Assembly: GCA_018343915.1 (NCBI GenBank)
Contig: JABRWF010000003.1
Coordinates: 4,650,001-4,714,000 of the forward strand
Length of the DNA stretch: 64,000 nucleotides
Reading direction: 5' to 3'
Source: Agroathelia rolfsii
Lineage: Eukaryota; Basidiomycota; Agaricomycetes; Amylocorticiales; Amylocorticiaceae
Shown here: positions 10,739-23,500 of the stretch, piece after piece
How the letters are laid out: every line of letters begins with the position of its first letter
Numbering within the stretch: position 1 is the stretch's first letter
Notes under the pieces: model-generated
Databases searched by the model: none
Seen by the model: the letters and a program-made list of their open reading frames with translations, nothing else
Told to the model about the DNA's origin: nothing
Program-made: the position numbers and the translations under genes

Positions 10739-13700
10739 ATGTCCTCCGGAGGCCGTCCTGCTTACCCCCCATCTGAATTCGACGATGCTGAGAGCATCCG
10801 CAACCCGTTCTCTGACCGTAATATGGGTCAGAGTCTGACCTCCCTTCCCCAGGCATCGCAGAGCACGGCCTCACTCGGCGAGTTTGGTGGCCGCACCCGT
10901 TATGACAATGGCAACTACGAAGAGGAAAAACTCCCCTTGACTGCTGGCGAGACCATCAGCCAGGGCAGCGTTGGCTTCTATCCTCCGGGGTGAGTCTATT
11001 TACTGCTGCTGCCGTCGACCACACCAGAGCGTGTCGTCGGCGCGTATCCATGTCCAGCATTCCGATCGCGACTCCCTTTTTCACAGACCTGTCGACCCCG
11101 GCGCGTATGGTGATCCCTATGCCCTCGGTCGCCCATCGTCCGTTGTATCGTCCGCGTCTACTGGCGCAGAGACAGCCTGGAGGCGCAGGCAGACCATCAA
11201 GCGCGGTGTCACCCGCAAGGTCAAGCTCACGGCAGGCAACTTCATTGCTGAATATCCTGTCCCTACTCCCGTCCACAGCGCCATCGAGGCAAAGTGGTCC
11301 TCCACTAACACGACCGAATTCTCGTAAGTTACCATCATCCAGGACAATTGCCTCAGCCACCCCCGCATTTTCTTATTTTCCCTTTTGATTTATTTAACTG
11401 AATACATCCCTTCTAACCCCACATTGCGTTAATAGGCACATGCGTTACACTGCCGCCACTTGTGATCCCGACGAATTCTCAGAGGCAAGTGGATATAGCC
11501 TCCGCACGAAGTTGTACAACCGTGAAACCGAGCTGCTGATCGCTGTTACCTCATACAATGAGGACAAGACGCTCTATGCCCGCACACTGCACGGCGTCAT
11601 GCTGAATATCCGTGATATCTGCAAGACCAAGCAGTCCAAGTACTGGCGTCGCAGTGCCGAAGAGGGTGTCCCTCCTTGGCAGAAGATCACCGTCGCCCTC
11701 ATCGTTGACGGTCTCGAGGCCATGGACAAGAGTGTACTCGACATCCTTGCCACCGTCGGCGTCTATCAGGACGGTGTGATGAAAAAGAAGGTCGACGAAA
11801 AGGACACCGTTGCTCACATCTTTGAGGTGACTTCGTCTCACCGCTCGTTTCCATGATTGCCTACTAAATCGTTCGGAACAGTACACGACCCAGCTCTCCG
11901 TCGACGCGACGCCTCAGCTAGTTCTCCCATCAGGAGATGATCCCAACAATCTGGTGCCTGTTCAGATCATTTTCGTCCTGAAAGCCAAGAATCAAAAGAA
12001 GATCAACTCTCACCGATGGCTGTTCAACGCCATCGGCAAGATACTCCAGGTAATAATAAGCTTTTTATTATTATTATTATTGTTACTGGCTTTTACTTCT
12101 TTTTCTAACTCGACTCCCTTACGTTAGCCTGAAATCTGTGTGCTTATCGATGCTGGTACCAAGCCCGGCCACAAATCGATTTACTACCTCTGGGAGGCTT
12201 TCTACAACAACAAGCACCTTGGTGGCGCTTGTGGAGAAATTTACGCCATGATCAAGGGCGGCAAGAAGCTTCTCAACCCTCTTGTCGCCGCTCAGAACTT
12301 CGAGTACAAAATGTCGAACATCTTGGGTTCGTTGCTTTCACCGCCGCCGTTTACTATCATATAATTGACATATCCTGGACAGACAAACCATTGGAAAGTA
12401 GCTTCGGCTACGTATCCGTCTTGCCTGGTGCCTTCTCTGCCTACCGTTACCGCGCCATTCTTGGTCGCCCGCTGGAGCAGTACTTCCACGGTGACCACTC
12501 TCTGGCTGACCGTCTTGGTCCAAAGGGTATCTACGGCATGAACATCTTCACGAAGAACATGTTCTTGGCCGAGGATCGTATCCTCTGTTTCGAGCTTGTT
12601 GCCAAGGCGGGCGACCGCTGGACGCTCACATACGTTAAGCCTAGCAAGGCCGAGACTGACGTACCCGAGTCGGCGGCTGAGTTGATCGGTCAGCGTCGTC
12701 GATGGCTGAATGGTTCGTTCGCGGCCTCGGTTGTAAGTTTCTTTTCTTTTTAGTCTTTGTGTTCGTGTCTTGATGTGTTTTACTCGTGAATGATATAGTA
12801 TGCAGTCGTCAACTTCTTCAAGCTCTATCGCTCCGGCCACGGTATCATTCGCATGTTCTTCTTCCACATCCAAGGATTAGTGAGCATATTATCCTCAAGG
12901 ATTCCTGCAACACGGCTGATCCGAATCCCCTCGTCTAGTACAACGTCTTCACGCTCATCTTCTCCTGGTTCTCGCTGGCCAATATCTGGTTGACGTTCAG
13001 TATCATTATCGACCTGGTCCCAACCCAAAACATCATTCTCTTCGGTACACTGACAATTGTGAGTTTTTTTGTATATTTAGCGGGCACTGGAGTTTGCTGA
13101 CGTTCTGTTTGTCTAGACTCATTGGGTCAATCTCGCGTTCAAATGGATGTATCTCGCTTTCTTGGCTCTGCAGGCGAGTTAAAGTGCTGGTTTATTTCCT
13201 GTGTACAGCCAAAGCTAAACTTGTATATTCTCTAGTTCGTCTTGGCTCTGGGTAACAGACCCAAGGGTGAACGGTTTGCCTATGCTTTGACACTATGGTG
13301 TGTATTTCGTTTGTGCGTACTTGGAGTAAACATGATTCTGATGTTCCATTTGTGTATTCTAGGGTCTACGCTTTCCTGGCTATATATCTACTCATCTGCT
13401 CATTTGCGCTCACCGGAAAGGCCTTTGCCGTAAGGATTTTCCTTGTTATCACTCGCAAGACTAATCTAACGGTCCTTGGCAGAACATCCCCAACGATCTC
13501 AAAGGCATGAGTACCAGCGAAGCTATCTTGGCTTTCTTCAAGCCACCCGTGGGTCCGTTGGTAGCTGCTATAGTATCGACATACGGTATCTACCTTGTCT
13601 CGTCGTTCCTTTACGTGAGTTGTCTCGAGGAAAATCTCGAAAACAAAAAGATTCTTGGATTCTCATTTCATTTTATTATTATCTCGCAGCAAGATCCCTG

Positions 13701-14397
13701 GCACATGTTTTCCAGTCTTCTGCAGTACCTTGCCCTGGCACCCAGCTTTACGAATGTCCTAAACGTGTATGCTTTCTGTAACTTGCACGATGTGAGATAT
13801 ATCACTTGTTTTGCGTTTACTTAAGTGGCCAACTGATGTCGCATTATGAAAGGTCTCCTGGGGTACCAAAGGTAGCGACAAAGACGAAGCCCTTCCATCC
13901 GTCTCCTCCAAAAAATCCAAGAGCAAGGATGAAGCGCCCGCTGTCGAAGAAACGGCCAGGATCCAGGAGGATGTCGACGCGGCCTTCAAGGAGACTGTCA
14001 CGCGTGCCGTGACGAAGGTCGAGGTCAAAGAAGAGATCGAGAAGCCGACGATGGACGACCAGAACAAGACGTTCCGTACGCGTCTTGTCGCATTCTGGAT
14101 GTTATCCAATGCTGGCCTCGCCGTTACGATTGAGAACATCAACGGTCTCGATGCGGACACGGAACAGGGCCAGGCGGAGCTGAGAAATAAGCAGAACATG
14201 TATTTCGAGGTGATTCTGTATTCGACGTTTGCGCTTGCGGCAGTGCGATTTATCGGAGTGAGCTTTTCTTTTATATTTCCTGCTGGTGGACTCTGGTGCT
14301 GATATGTTCTTTTCTTTCCTTTTTTTTTTTTTTTTTTTTCAAGTGTCTTTGGTACTGGTTCGGGCGCAACCTCTTCCGCTTCTGCAGGAAGAACTAG
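10739..14397 (+). CDS. CHS: Chitin synthase (division 1, class III-like)
   Basis: Family-2 processive glycosyltransferase that polymerises UDP-GlcNAc into cell-wall chitin at the plasma membrane. The start at 10739 ([11 protein letters not shown]) opens a disordered Ser/Pro-rich N-terminus of roughly 90 residues, followed by the chitin synthase N-terminal region ([18 protein letters not shown]). The catalytic core follows: [42 protein letters not shown], the AEDRIL segment near 12568-12585 and the signature QRRRW at 12691-12705. The C-terminal half, split into many short exons, encodes several membrane helices ([20 protein letters not shown] and later). A charged cytoplasmic Lys/Glu-rich insert precedes the last helices, and the protein ends [18 protein letters not shown]. 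It is about 900 residues with at least 13 introns. One intron (near 12060) holds a TTA repeat and the last has a long T run. Class III is inferred from recall of the family. Confidence 0.93.
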
Positions 14398-15258
14398 AGG
14401 CCACTTGCTGGTCAGAGTCAGACTGCGGAGGGACATTTTATATTACGCATACCATCGCCACGCATTTTTTGCATCACACACCCACACCCACATCGGACTT
14501 TCATTTTCATTCCATCTCTCTCTCGCCTCTTCCTCTCTCCCAGTCTCTTCTACTATCCGTATCCACCCGTATCACACAAAAAATTACCGTTCTCCCTTTC
14601 TTTTTTGATAATGATACTCGTACTATCCTTGGGGTTCAATCTTTTTCCATTTTCTATTCTCTGTTTTGTTTCCCAAATACTTTTTTGTGGCCGGCTTTCC
14701 TACTATTCTAGGCTTGCGGTTGTTACTTTCTGCTAAACTTGAACTATTCACGTTGACTCATTTCATCCCATCCATCTATGCACCCCTCACTTTTTCCTTC
14801 CCAACATATGGGAACTAAGAGAGAGAACAGAGCAGAACCTGGATTATGTTTCTTTTCTTTTCATCCTCTCCACAACCTTACTCTCGCTGATCCCGGACCA
14901 ACACATCAACGCTACATATACGCCTCTGGAATTTCTTTGTTTTCCTCTCTCTCTCTCTCTCTCTCCCTTTCTTTGATCTTTCACTGGAGTCACTCGTTGT
15001 GTAGAACTATAAAACAATCCTTCAAGTAATTATCCCTAGATCAGTTTTCGCTCGTTATATTCAGAATATCCTACAGCTTTCTTTTTCTACATAACAAACA
15101 TTCCCTTTATTTCATCCAAAAGAGTCAGAAAAGAAACACAAAGGGTTCTCTCAAATTCACAACCTAAAATAAATAAAAATCCTGCCAAGATAATGATAGC
15201 AGCTATGGAAGAATATTTATCAAAAAAAAAAATCAAAGGGGGGAAGGGGAGAAAATAT
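14398..15258. other. 3' region between convergent chitin synthase and RING genes
   Basis: About 860 bases, strongly pyrimidine-rich, with TTTTCTTTT and CTCTCT stretches. It likely contains the 3' UTRs of both convergent genes. No coding region is supported. Confidence 0.5.
14945..14965. repeat. (CT)n microsatellite
   Basis: About ten uninterrupted CT units in the pyrimidine-rich region 3' of the chitin synthase gene. Confidence 0.85.
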
Positions 15259-16493
15259 CTAAGAATACATCCCCGCAAAGTCATCCCGTGAGCTCTCGTA
15301 CGGGATTGGCTCGGGTAAACTGGATTCGTCATGCAGGTGCAACGAGACGGCGCCGTGGGCGGGAGCAAGGAGGGAGATTTGTTGTTGGATTTGGCGCATG
15401 AGTTGGGTGAGATCGGGCGTGGGTATAGGCCCTGCGTTGGAGACGTTGTTATTGCTATTTGATGACGATGACGGAGAGGGAAGAAGAGATCGGCGGCACA
15501 TCGGACAAGAGTCGTGCTAAAAATTGTTTAGTGATATGATATGGGAGTTTTATTTCATTTCGGAGGGTTTAGTGAGGATGCAGACGGGTGAGATTGTGAA
15601 AAGGAAGGGAGAAAAGAAAAGAGAAAAGAAGGGTAGTGATTGAGTTGACTGATGTGTGAGCTGGCAGCGTTTACTCCACTGCATCGAAAAGGAAGAAAAG
15701 AAAAGAAGGATAAGCGGAAAAGGCAAATGTTGTTGTACTCACAGCACCCCGTATCCATTTCGTAATACTATGTGGTGTGTCCGCAGGTATTCATGATGAC
15801 GAAGATGACAATGGTGACGATAAGGGTATCCATGATTAGCGTTTGAGTATCGTTCAGTTGTTGTTTTTATATTTGGCAAGTCATGGAGCGTTCAGTGTAG
15901 TCATGGATGATGTTCAAGAAGCACTGGTATGAGCGAGGAGGAGGATGAAAGAGACAATATAACAATCACTCACTCTCTGCGACAGAATACGTGACCGCAT
16001 GTCTCGTGTAGCTGAGTCACACCCAGCTCTTCCAAGGGGTGTGCAGGCGAGTCCATGGCCACGGCCATTTCTTCCTCGGCCAGGGCGGAGAGCAGCGTGT
16101 TGAAGCAGATGGGACACACGGAATCTGAGGGGTGAATGTGAATGTGAATGCTCAACTTGAAGCCCGCCAAGAAGAAGACCTTCTGGTCCTTGACGACGAA
16201 ACAGGTTAAAGCCACAGGTATAGCTTACCATGGTGCCCAAGTTTATCCAGATCGTCTTCAGTTAGCTTAGGTAGATCATCCAGAATCTTGAACATATCCC
16301 TTTTTAGGGACAATAGGTTTAGATACACGGCATAGGGCAGGAAAAGACTTATTTACGCATGGTTCAGTCTATTTGAAGTAGTCCTATTCAGGAGATCGGC
16401 CACCAAATCGCCCGTGTCAAGGTCCAGCAGGTCCTCGGCATCGCGCAGACGACGAACGAACTCTTCTAGGTTTGTTGCTGGTATGTCGGCCAT
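15259..16493 (-). CDS. RING-finger (C3HC4) protein, putative E3 ubiquitin ligase
   Basis: Spliced minus-strand gene starting at 16493 (MADIPATNLEEFVRRLRDAE). A short acidic N-terminal part (LDDLPKLTEDDLDKLGHH) joins, across an intron, a zinc-binding RING. Its pieces are DSVCPICFNTLLSALAEEE, a loop of about 20 residues, HETCGHVFCRR, DITKWIRGA and HDSCPMCRR, spread over three exons. The Cys-x2-Cys, Cys-x-His-x2-Cys and Cys-x2-Cys spacing is that of a C3HC4 RING. After it come a Ser/Asn-rich stretch, a short helix (LTQLMRQIQQQISLLAP) and a tail ending GMYS-TAG at 15259. About 180-200 residues. RING proteins usually recruit E2 enzymes; no substrate can be inferred. The intron placement around the RING is my reconstruction. 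Confidence 0.75.
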
Positions 16494-16850
16494 GTTCACT
16501 TTTCCGGGTGGTTGTTATCTTGAGGTATATCGGTTGAGAAGTGATGGAAGGTAGTATGATTCCAATACAAGTTGTGCGACGCGTAATAACTTGAACGCGC
16601 GTTGTAGGACCGCTTCAGGGCACGTGATTGTGATCACCACTGGGTAGCTTGGCTGCGAAAAGCGGTAACAATCATAAATGTCGTGATATTCTAAAATCGT
16701 GGTGATACACAGAGCTGCTCAAACAGAGACATTATGATGTACAGGAGGAAATGAAACAAAGTAGGCAGGGGAAGACAGTGCATAAATAAGAAGAACCACG
16801 GCCAGCGATGCAAAAGGGAGGCGAGAAAGACGAAGAAAAACAGGGGAAAT
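16494..16850. other. Intergenic between RING gene and Spo12-like gene
   Basis: About 360 bases: promoter of the RING gene and 3' flank of the next gene. A CACGTGATT stretch lies near 16621; CACGTG is an E-box/bHLH-type core, an untested match. Confidence 0.35.
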
Positions 16851-17326
16851 TTAGAATGGATTCTCATCATCATCATCATCCATCTTTGTATTCTGGGTAG
16901 TGGCTGGGGGAGTGGTACTGGCATCATCTGTAGACGAAGTGGGTATTTGTGTGAACCGGGGAGCGATAGGCTTCGAGTTCCTATTGGAAAGTTAGGACAT
17001 AACACTTTCTAGGAGAGTGGCGGGGTATCCTTACTTGGCAAAGTTCTTCTTCTTTGCCATGCTTATCTTTTGCGAGCATGGTGTCATGAGGTTGTCGGTT
17101 GGTGATACAAGTTTAGGATTGCTGAACGTTATTATTGTCAGCTAAGTGCATGTGGCAACATGAATACCACTGCTAACGATTTATTAGCCATCTTCTTTGC
17201 CAAGAAAGCCTTTGCAACTGCGTTAGCTGGAGGCATGGAAGATGTTGTCTCCGTGGTGCCCTGAGTTGAGTGATTAGGGGTGACAGCAGAAACTTCGTTG
17301 GAGGCAGCAGAGGAAGCCGTAGACAT
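16851..17326 (-). CDS. Small Spo12-like protein
   Basis: Three-exon gene of about 120 residues. The start at 17326 gives MSTASSAASNEVSAV, then a Thr/Ser-rich disordered stretch and a basic helix (NAVAKAFLAKKMANKSL). The second exon encodes the most recognisable part, LMTPCSQKISMAKKKNFA, followed by SKPIAPRF, and the protein ends in an acidic DDDDDENPF before TAA at 16851. A short Ser-Pro/Thr-Pro-Cys...KL..KK core in a small disordered protein resembles the Spo12 family, which acts in mitotic exit and cell-cycle control in yeasts. That assignment is from memory of the motif and is tentative; otherwise it is a small unknown nuclear-type protein. Confidence 0.5.
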
Positions 17327-19308
17327 AGTAGCGGGAGGCGTTTGAGTTCGAAGGACGGTGTTTGGAAGATTGACAACAGTGGATTGTAGGTGAACGTGGA
17401 CACGATAAAGAAGCGATTTGTGGGTGAAGCAGCGTCAGAGTCCAATTAATCGTGTTTTGCTTGAACCATTAGTCACGTGAGCGTGACACCCTTTACATAA
17501 TCCACAGCGCCAGTGGTCCGGGAATACTAGCCGCATTGATCGGCTACTGTACCGTTTATCAAATGCAAGGCTGCAATGTTGCGTAATCATGAAACCCTCT
17601 AGCACTGAGCTATAGGTAAGGACGATGTGTTCTGATCGTTTGCTTAGACTTTTCAACACATCGATTCTAATCTTGTTTTATTGTTGCTATATCCTGCTAC
17701 AGTAATTACGTTCACTTTGGTGAACCGAGGACTTGCCGGGCGTTGACACTGGCAACAACGCCATGATCCTGAATTGCTGGCTAGATGCCCGTTGCTTCGA
17801 GGCTCAAGCGGACTGGGACCAAGAAAAAATTCGCCTAGATTTCGTATCCAGTCTGTGTTCTGCCAGTGGCTGACCTTTCACATGGCTTGAAAAAAAAAAA
17901 AAAAAAAAAAGACCCTGACAAGGCTCACTTGATCCATCCGGTGAATTCATTCCATGTATTCATCTCCTCGGGGAACAATCAGCACCAATCATACATTATG
18001 ATTATCTCCATCAGGTCCGTTTAGGACATCTCCAGCTTTATGGCACTGCAGTTAGATGGGCTGTCGGTTGCTACCCACTAACGACTCCCGTGATAGTTCC
18101 AAGACAATGGCAGTGTCTTTCATAGGATTCGATCTAGCATCTATCCAACAGGAAGGCATCTGAATTTAACCAAAATAGTCTCTGGTGTTGTGACCACTTA
18201 TGATAATCGCCTTATTGTTAGGTCAATCCCGAGTCACCTTCGGATGATTTCAATCATATGCATTTGCTGTCAACCAAGATTTTTGAACATTCTATGATTC
18301 CGTTGAATTCTAGAACTCACAGAAATCCGTCTACAACATCGTTGTCTTCACATTTAACCGTGCACCCTGTGCTTGGTTGCGAAAAGGGTGACAAGGTATA
18401 GGCATATGGATCGCATTCATTCCAAGGTAAGACCTTGAGCCGTATTACCAGAGATCCTCTTTTATGGTAACAATATATCTGTTGGTGGCTTTATGAGCAG
18501 TTCATATGTTAGGCAAGCACAGGCCGTCTTTAGGGCAGTATGAAAGCAAGTATAAGGTTATACTCCATCGCGCTTGTATGGATCTTGATGCCCTGCACTG
18601 CTGCGGGATGTTGGTTCAAGAGTCTCCCTCGGAGAACTCCCCACCAGGCACTGCAATGGCCCTCAAGGGTCTCAGGACTAGTCTTATCTGAGTTATAAAC
18701 GTAAGCCATCATACATCATCAGCCATGGCTCTATATGCTACTTCGGGTCGCAGTAGTATGCGACCATTTTACTTCAAGTCTGCTGTGATTCCAGAGGGAT
18801 GCGTAAGAGGAGACATTTGAAATTGACTAAGTGGTTCCTGACTGAGAATCAAATAAGACGTACAACTATACCCATGCATGTGTGAATACGGCAGAAAATT
18901 CGACCTGATGAGTAGATTGGCGAACGCCTAGCTGGCTAGCCGGGGGTGGACCATGCATTGGCACGGGCCGCTGGAAAATGATCAAGTGAGCGTCGTAGGC
19001 CTGGGTCTATACCGTACTGATTCGACCTCCATCAGCCCCCCTATTTGTTATATAACGTATACGTATATTCTTCAGCCACGCTCTTCTTATAGTACAACAT
19101 CCATAGATTCGCTTCATACCCCACGCTCGTTCCGATCCTGATATAGAGCGGAAGAAATATACAGTTCGGCTAGGTCAGGTCGCCGCTCCCGCCACCAAAC
19201 GACCACCCATCATCCCGCCTATAGAGTCTCTGTGTCTGTCACTCTCCCCATTTCCCTCTCCCTCCCTTTTCACTCTCTTCATTCTCTCTTCTATCTATCA
19301 CAATCACA
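17327..19308. other. Gene-poor intergenic region, about 2 kb
   Basis: No open frame with recognisable similarity on either strand. It contains a run of about 21 A at 17889-17910. The last 150 bases form the CT-rich leader of the Rheb gene. I found no transposon ends, tRNA or duplicated gene fragment. Confidence 0.45.
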
Positions 19309-20151
19309 ATGACTGGCGACATCCTGAAGAAAAGAAGAATAGCGGTCCTCGGCGCCCGTTCAGTTGGTGGGTAGTGGCACGCTACCAATCATCCCCCCGC
19401 AACCTCCCTCATCACGAGCCTTTGGCCTCATTCTTAATAACAGGGAAATCATCACTTGTTATCCAATTCATTGAAAACCATTTCGTTGAATCCTACTTCC
19501 CCACCATCGAGTCGACCGCGACGAAGAGTGTCAACTACAAGGGCGTCGAATATGACTGTGACATCATCGATACTGCTGGTCAAGTCAGTCGCTTCTTTGC
19601 TGTGATGAACGAGAAAAAAGGTTCTGACTGCATTATTATACAGGATGAATTCTCCATATTAAATTCAAAACATGCCATTGGCATCGATGGCTACGTGCTC
19701 GTGTACTCCATTGCCTCAAGAAGTTCCTTCGAAATGGTTCAAATAATTTACGACAAGATCTTGTCCTACTCTGGAGTTCAGGACATTCCATGTGTTGTCG
19801 TAGGATCAAAAACTGATCTACAATCTCAAAGGTATATGATACCTTGCTAACGATTCCTGTTTATAATAATGTTTTTTTTTTCTTTCTTTCTTGCTTCCCT
19901 TGGCATTTTCAGACAAGTTGATTCTACTGAAGGCGAAAAACTGGCCAAGGGCATGAATGCCGCTTGGGTCGAGACCAGTGCTAAAAAGGGTGTTAACGTT
20001 GGTATGCGATTTTCATGGATTTTTTGGCTAGATACCCCTGTCTTATTCTCAATTAGCCAAGGTATTTGAGCTCTGTCTTGGGGAGATGGAGAAGAGATCT
20101 CCAGATGCACAACATCATGAACCAAGTCAAGGCCGCTGTCACATCATGTAA
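19309..20151 (+). CDS. rheb: Rheb-type small GTPase
   Basis: Ras-superfamily GTPase of the Rheb branch, which activates TORC1 on endomembranes. The start at 19309 reads MTGDILKKRRIAVLGARSV, then an intron inside the P-loop, then GKSSLVIQFIENHFVESYFP. The Arg-Ser-Val-Gly-Lys-Ser-Ser P-loop is the Rheb form rather than the Ras form. The effector region is PTIESTATKSV; switch II is DTAGQ-DEFSILNSKHAIG, as in Rheb; G5 is ETSAKKG. It ends in the prenylation box CHIM at 20137-20148, just before TAA. About 180 residues, matching the family. The G4 box reads GSKTDL where NKxD is expected. Five exons. It is tail to tail with the beta-mannosidase gene. Confidence 0.92.
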
Positions 20152-20551
20152 AGCTGCACAACCGTCGATTTTTGTGGCCCCTCCGCTCTATACTCGCGAT
20201 GTCCTTCCTCGCTCTTCGTTGTCACCTATACATATCCTTCCTTATCCTCACCTTTGCTCATACCCACCAGCGGGCCAGGTTAGGTTAAGCTAATTTCCGA
20301 CCCCCCCCCCTCGCCCCAACTTATCGTCTTGAAGTTTTTTTTTGACTCCCCACGGCCATGTATAACCAACCTTTCCCCCTTTCACCCCTAGGGGAAAAGG
20401 ATCTGTATTCTTTTCCCTGGTAGTTCATAATATCGACTTGACAAAATAGACGTCTCTTCATGCCATTTCATCACTCCCCATATCCATCCAAATCGTATTC
20501 TTTACATTCTATAATATTTCTTGTGTCTCATTCTCGTTACCTTCATCAAAT
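20152..20551. other. Convergent 3' region between Rheb and beta-mannosidase
   Basis: About 400 bases with C-rich and T-rich runs (CCCCCCCCCC near 20301, TTTTTTTTT near 20336). No gene is supported. Confidence 0.5.
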
Positions 20552-23500
20552 TCACGCAGTTCCGTCCCCAAGATACCGCGCTCTGATGCTCCTTCCCTTC
20601 ATCCCGACCGCTTTGATCAACTGTGGATCCCCGGGCACCAAATCAATGGCTTGGTCGCTCCACTGGACGTCCTCACCCTCAACGTCAAGGATGATGCCTT
20701 TGATTGGCTTTTTTGAAGTCAGCTCGATAGTTTCACCATCCGCCTGTGGTGTGATCTGCAAGCCAACCGTGTCGACATCCGGGAACGTGATGAATTTGAA
20801 TGGCTCTGGCCTATTGCAAAAAATCAATTAGGGACTTTGTGCGCTTCTATAGGTTCCATAAGATAGAAGAAGCTCACCAATTTGCATAACGTCCGAGGAC
20901 GGTGCCGTCGACGTCTAACAACCGTGCAGAAACGATAATCACCCTCGAGACCTCACTCAGCTTTGTTCTTTGCGACACGCCTTCTAATTCTCCAGAATAC
21001 AGTTCCGTGCTGGCGTTGGGTGCCAAGACCACGTCTTTGGACCAGTTCTTCGTCCAGTCCGAATGAAGATCGAAGAAAGTGACGTCAAGTTTGGCATTCT
21101 TCTCCTGCAGTGTGCTGTTTGTACCCCAGATTTCGAGCGCTGTGTCAATGACAAACTTGGATGCAGATAATTCATCCGGGAATGTCTTTTTGTCTTTGCG
21201 GGTCATGCCAACCGTAAATGGTCGCAGTTCGCGCTTGATGGAGAAATAAGCCGGTTTGGGGCGCAGGAAGTAATCGACGATGGCCCATGATGCAGTCGGC
21301 CAGCAGTCGTTGATCTGTTGATGGTGATTAACAATTCGTATCTCCAGCAATTGGTGTTTGAGTGCGTTACCTGCCACACGAGAGCACCAGCTGTGTACTC
21401 CCGACCTTTCCCTCGCCAGTTCCTTCTCCACAAGCGATATGCTGACGCAAGTGTTTCTGCTTGCATGACCTGGGTATAATACACATAGCTAGATGTTAAG
21501 TTAGCTACGCGGGATATGATATTTCAGAATAGACAGTGTATGTTCAGAGCCTGACCTGTCCATGTCGAAAGCGTGCTTGAAGTTTTCCACGAGGTATAAT
21601 TCCAAACGTCGCTCAAAACCATCGGCCTTGTTATGGTTGTTGTTTACCCTATAGGTTCTATCAGCATGTTGACATTAATCGAAGGTAGACGCGATGATAG
21701 TATACCGAGATTGTGGATAACGCTCTGATCTATCGCCATTGAGCCAGTAATCGACTGTTCGGATGTTGGGGTAGCCCTCCCTGAAGGGGAGATCTTATCA
21801 GTATACAACAAGAAACCCAAATCAACATCCATGAAAACCGACATTCCGAATTCAGAAACGAAGCGTCCGGCTAGTTTATCCCAATTATGCCATGGCTCTT
21901 GCGAGCCGTGCCAGACATTCCCTGTAGATGTAAAAGTTGATCAATTCATTCAATGACAAAGAAGGAGCAGAGCTCTACATTGATGCAGGTCGCCACATGT
22001 CTGATCTGTTGTTGGTTTTCCATTACCGCTGTAGGGAGAGCTTCGATGGTAATGAATATTAGAGAATTTCTCGACGGTAGAGGGCAACAAGCGTTCGTAA
22101 ATATGACGGGCTGGGAAGTTGGTCTTGCGGAAATCAGAGGTTTCGTCAGAGTAATCAAGATCGAGTTTCAAAGATTCTGCGATCTGATAATCTATCCGAG
22201 GCATGATAAGATATTAGATATTGCTCTAGGTAGAAGGGTTAATCTAAGAAGACACTCATCACCTTCATTGTTCCCAGCTAGAAGTAAACGAGAACAATAT
22301 CAGAAGATGACGATGAAAATGAGTACCGGCACAAACCGAAAATAACCAGTGAAGGATGGTTCCTCAGGCGCTTAACGTTCTGTTCCGCTTCAATTTCAAT
22401 TTCTTTGAGGAAATCGTCATGAGCAGGGTACTGATGTCGTCATACTTGTTAGCATGTATCGTGCATTTGATGAAATGTCGACTAATTACCTGTCCACATC
22501 CGAATAGGAAGTCCTGCCATACGAGAACTACAGGTTGATCATTGTTATAACCTAAAGAAGATACCTTCCAGAGTGTTTAAACTTACCCCCAAGCTCTGAT
22601 TTCCTCTTGGCATCAGTGTTACTGCATTCGCTGATGCTCAGAAGACATACCATCGCAAATGTCATAGAAAACATCTGGCTCATAAATTCCACCAGCCCAG
22701 ACACGAATCATATTTTGATTACCATCGACCAACAATTGGATCCAATCTCTATATCGCTTCTCCGTGACACTATTCCAACCTCGTCAAAACTTGAGACTTT
22801 GGAATGCAAACGTCGAGGCACTTACGTAGTCAGGAAAGAGTCAGCAGGAATCCAGTTAGAGCCTGCCATCACATGATTTACGTATTGTTGTGTACTTAAT
22901 CATTTAAAATATTCATACCTCCGCAGAAGATTCGGACATTGTTGATTTCGAAAAGGAATGTGAGACCAGGTTGATCTAACAAAGGCTCCTGTACAATCCT
23001 CACTCGACGGAATGATATTCTCTCTGTCTTTGTATCCAAGATTTTCCCGTTCTGTTCGAAAGAAGACATTGTTTTTATTTTACTTTTTTTTCGGTAAAAA
23101 GTAGAAATCTACCTCGTCCGTGACAGAAACTGTCAAATTGTAAAGCGGTTGTTTTCCGTATCCAACGGGATACCATAGCTCGAGTGAGTCTTTAGAGAAA
23201 TGGAACTCAGCCTTTGGTTGGCCATTCGTGACGGTCATCTCTTTATCTTTGAGTACATGTTCCCCATTCGGGTCAATGAGGTCAACCGTTGCCTTGATAG
23301 GAGATGCCGAAGACAAGGTGCCGGTGATGGAAAGATCCACTTCGAGCGACTCGGAGACTGAACTACGAATGTCCAAATCTGTCAGGCGCGTATGATAGAA
23401 GTTCAAGTAGATTGGTCGCCAGGGACCGACGGTCATAAGAATAGGTCCTGAAATTGAGCTAACGTTGAGCATACATATGCTGTGATGATTTACTCTTTAC

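Noticed and set aside
10113..10874. Minus-strand open frame of 253 codons upstream of and over the chitin synthase start
   Set aside because: It overlaps the first chitin synthase exon antisense, has low-complexity and mixed composition, and shows no recognisable domain.
13759..14436. Minus-strand open frame of 225 codons
   Set aside because: It is antisense to the last chitin synthase exons, which carry clear family motifs, so it is a shadow frame.
17327..19308. Possible hidden gene or tRNA in the 2 kb gap
   Set aside because: No frame with splice support and no tRNA-like B-box plus acceptor-stem pairing could be found by eye on either strand.
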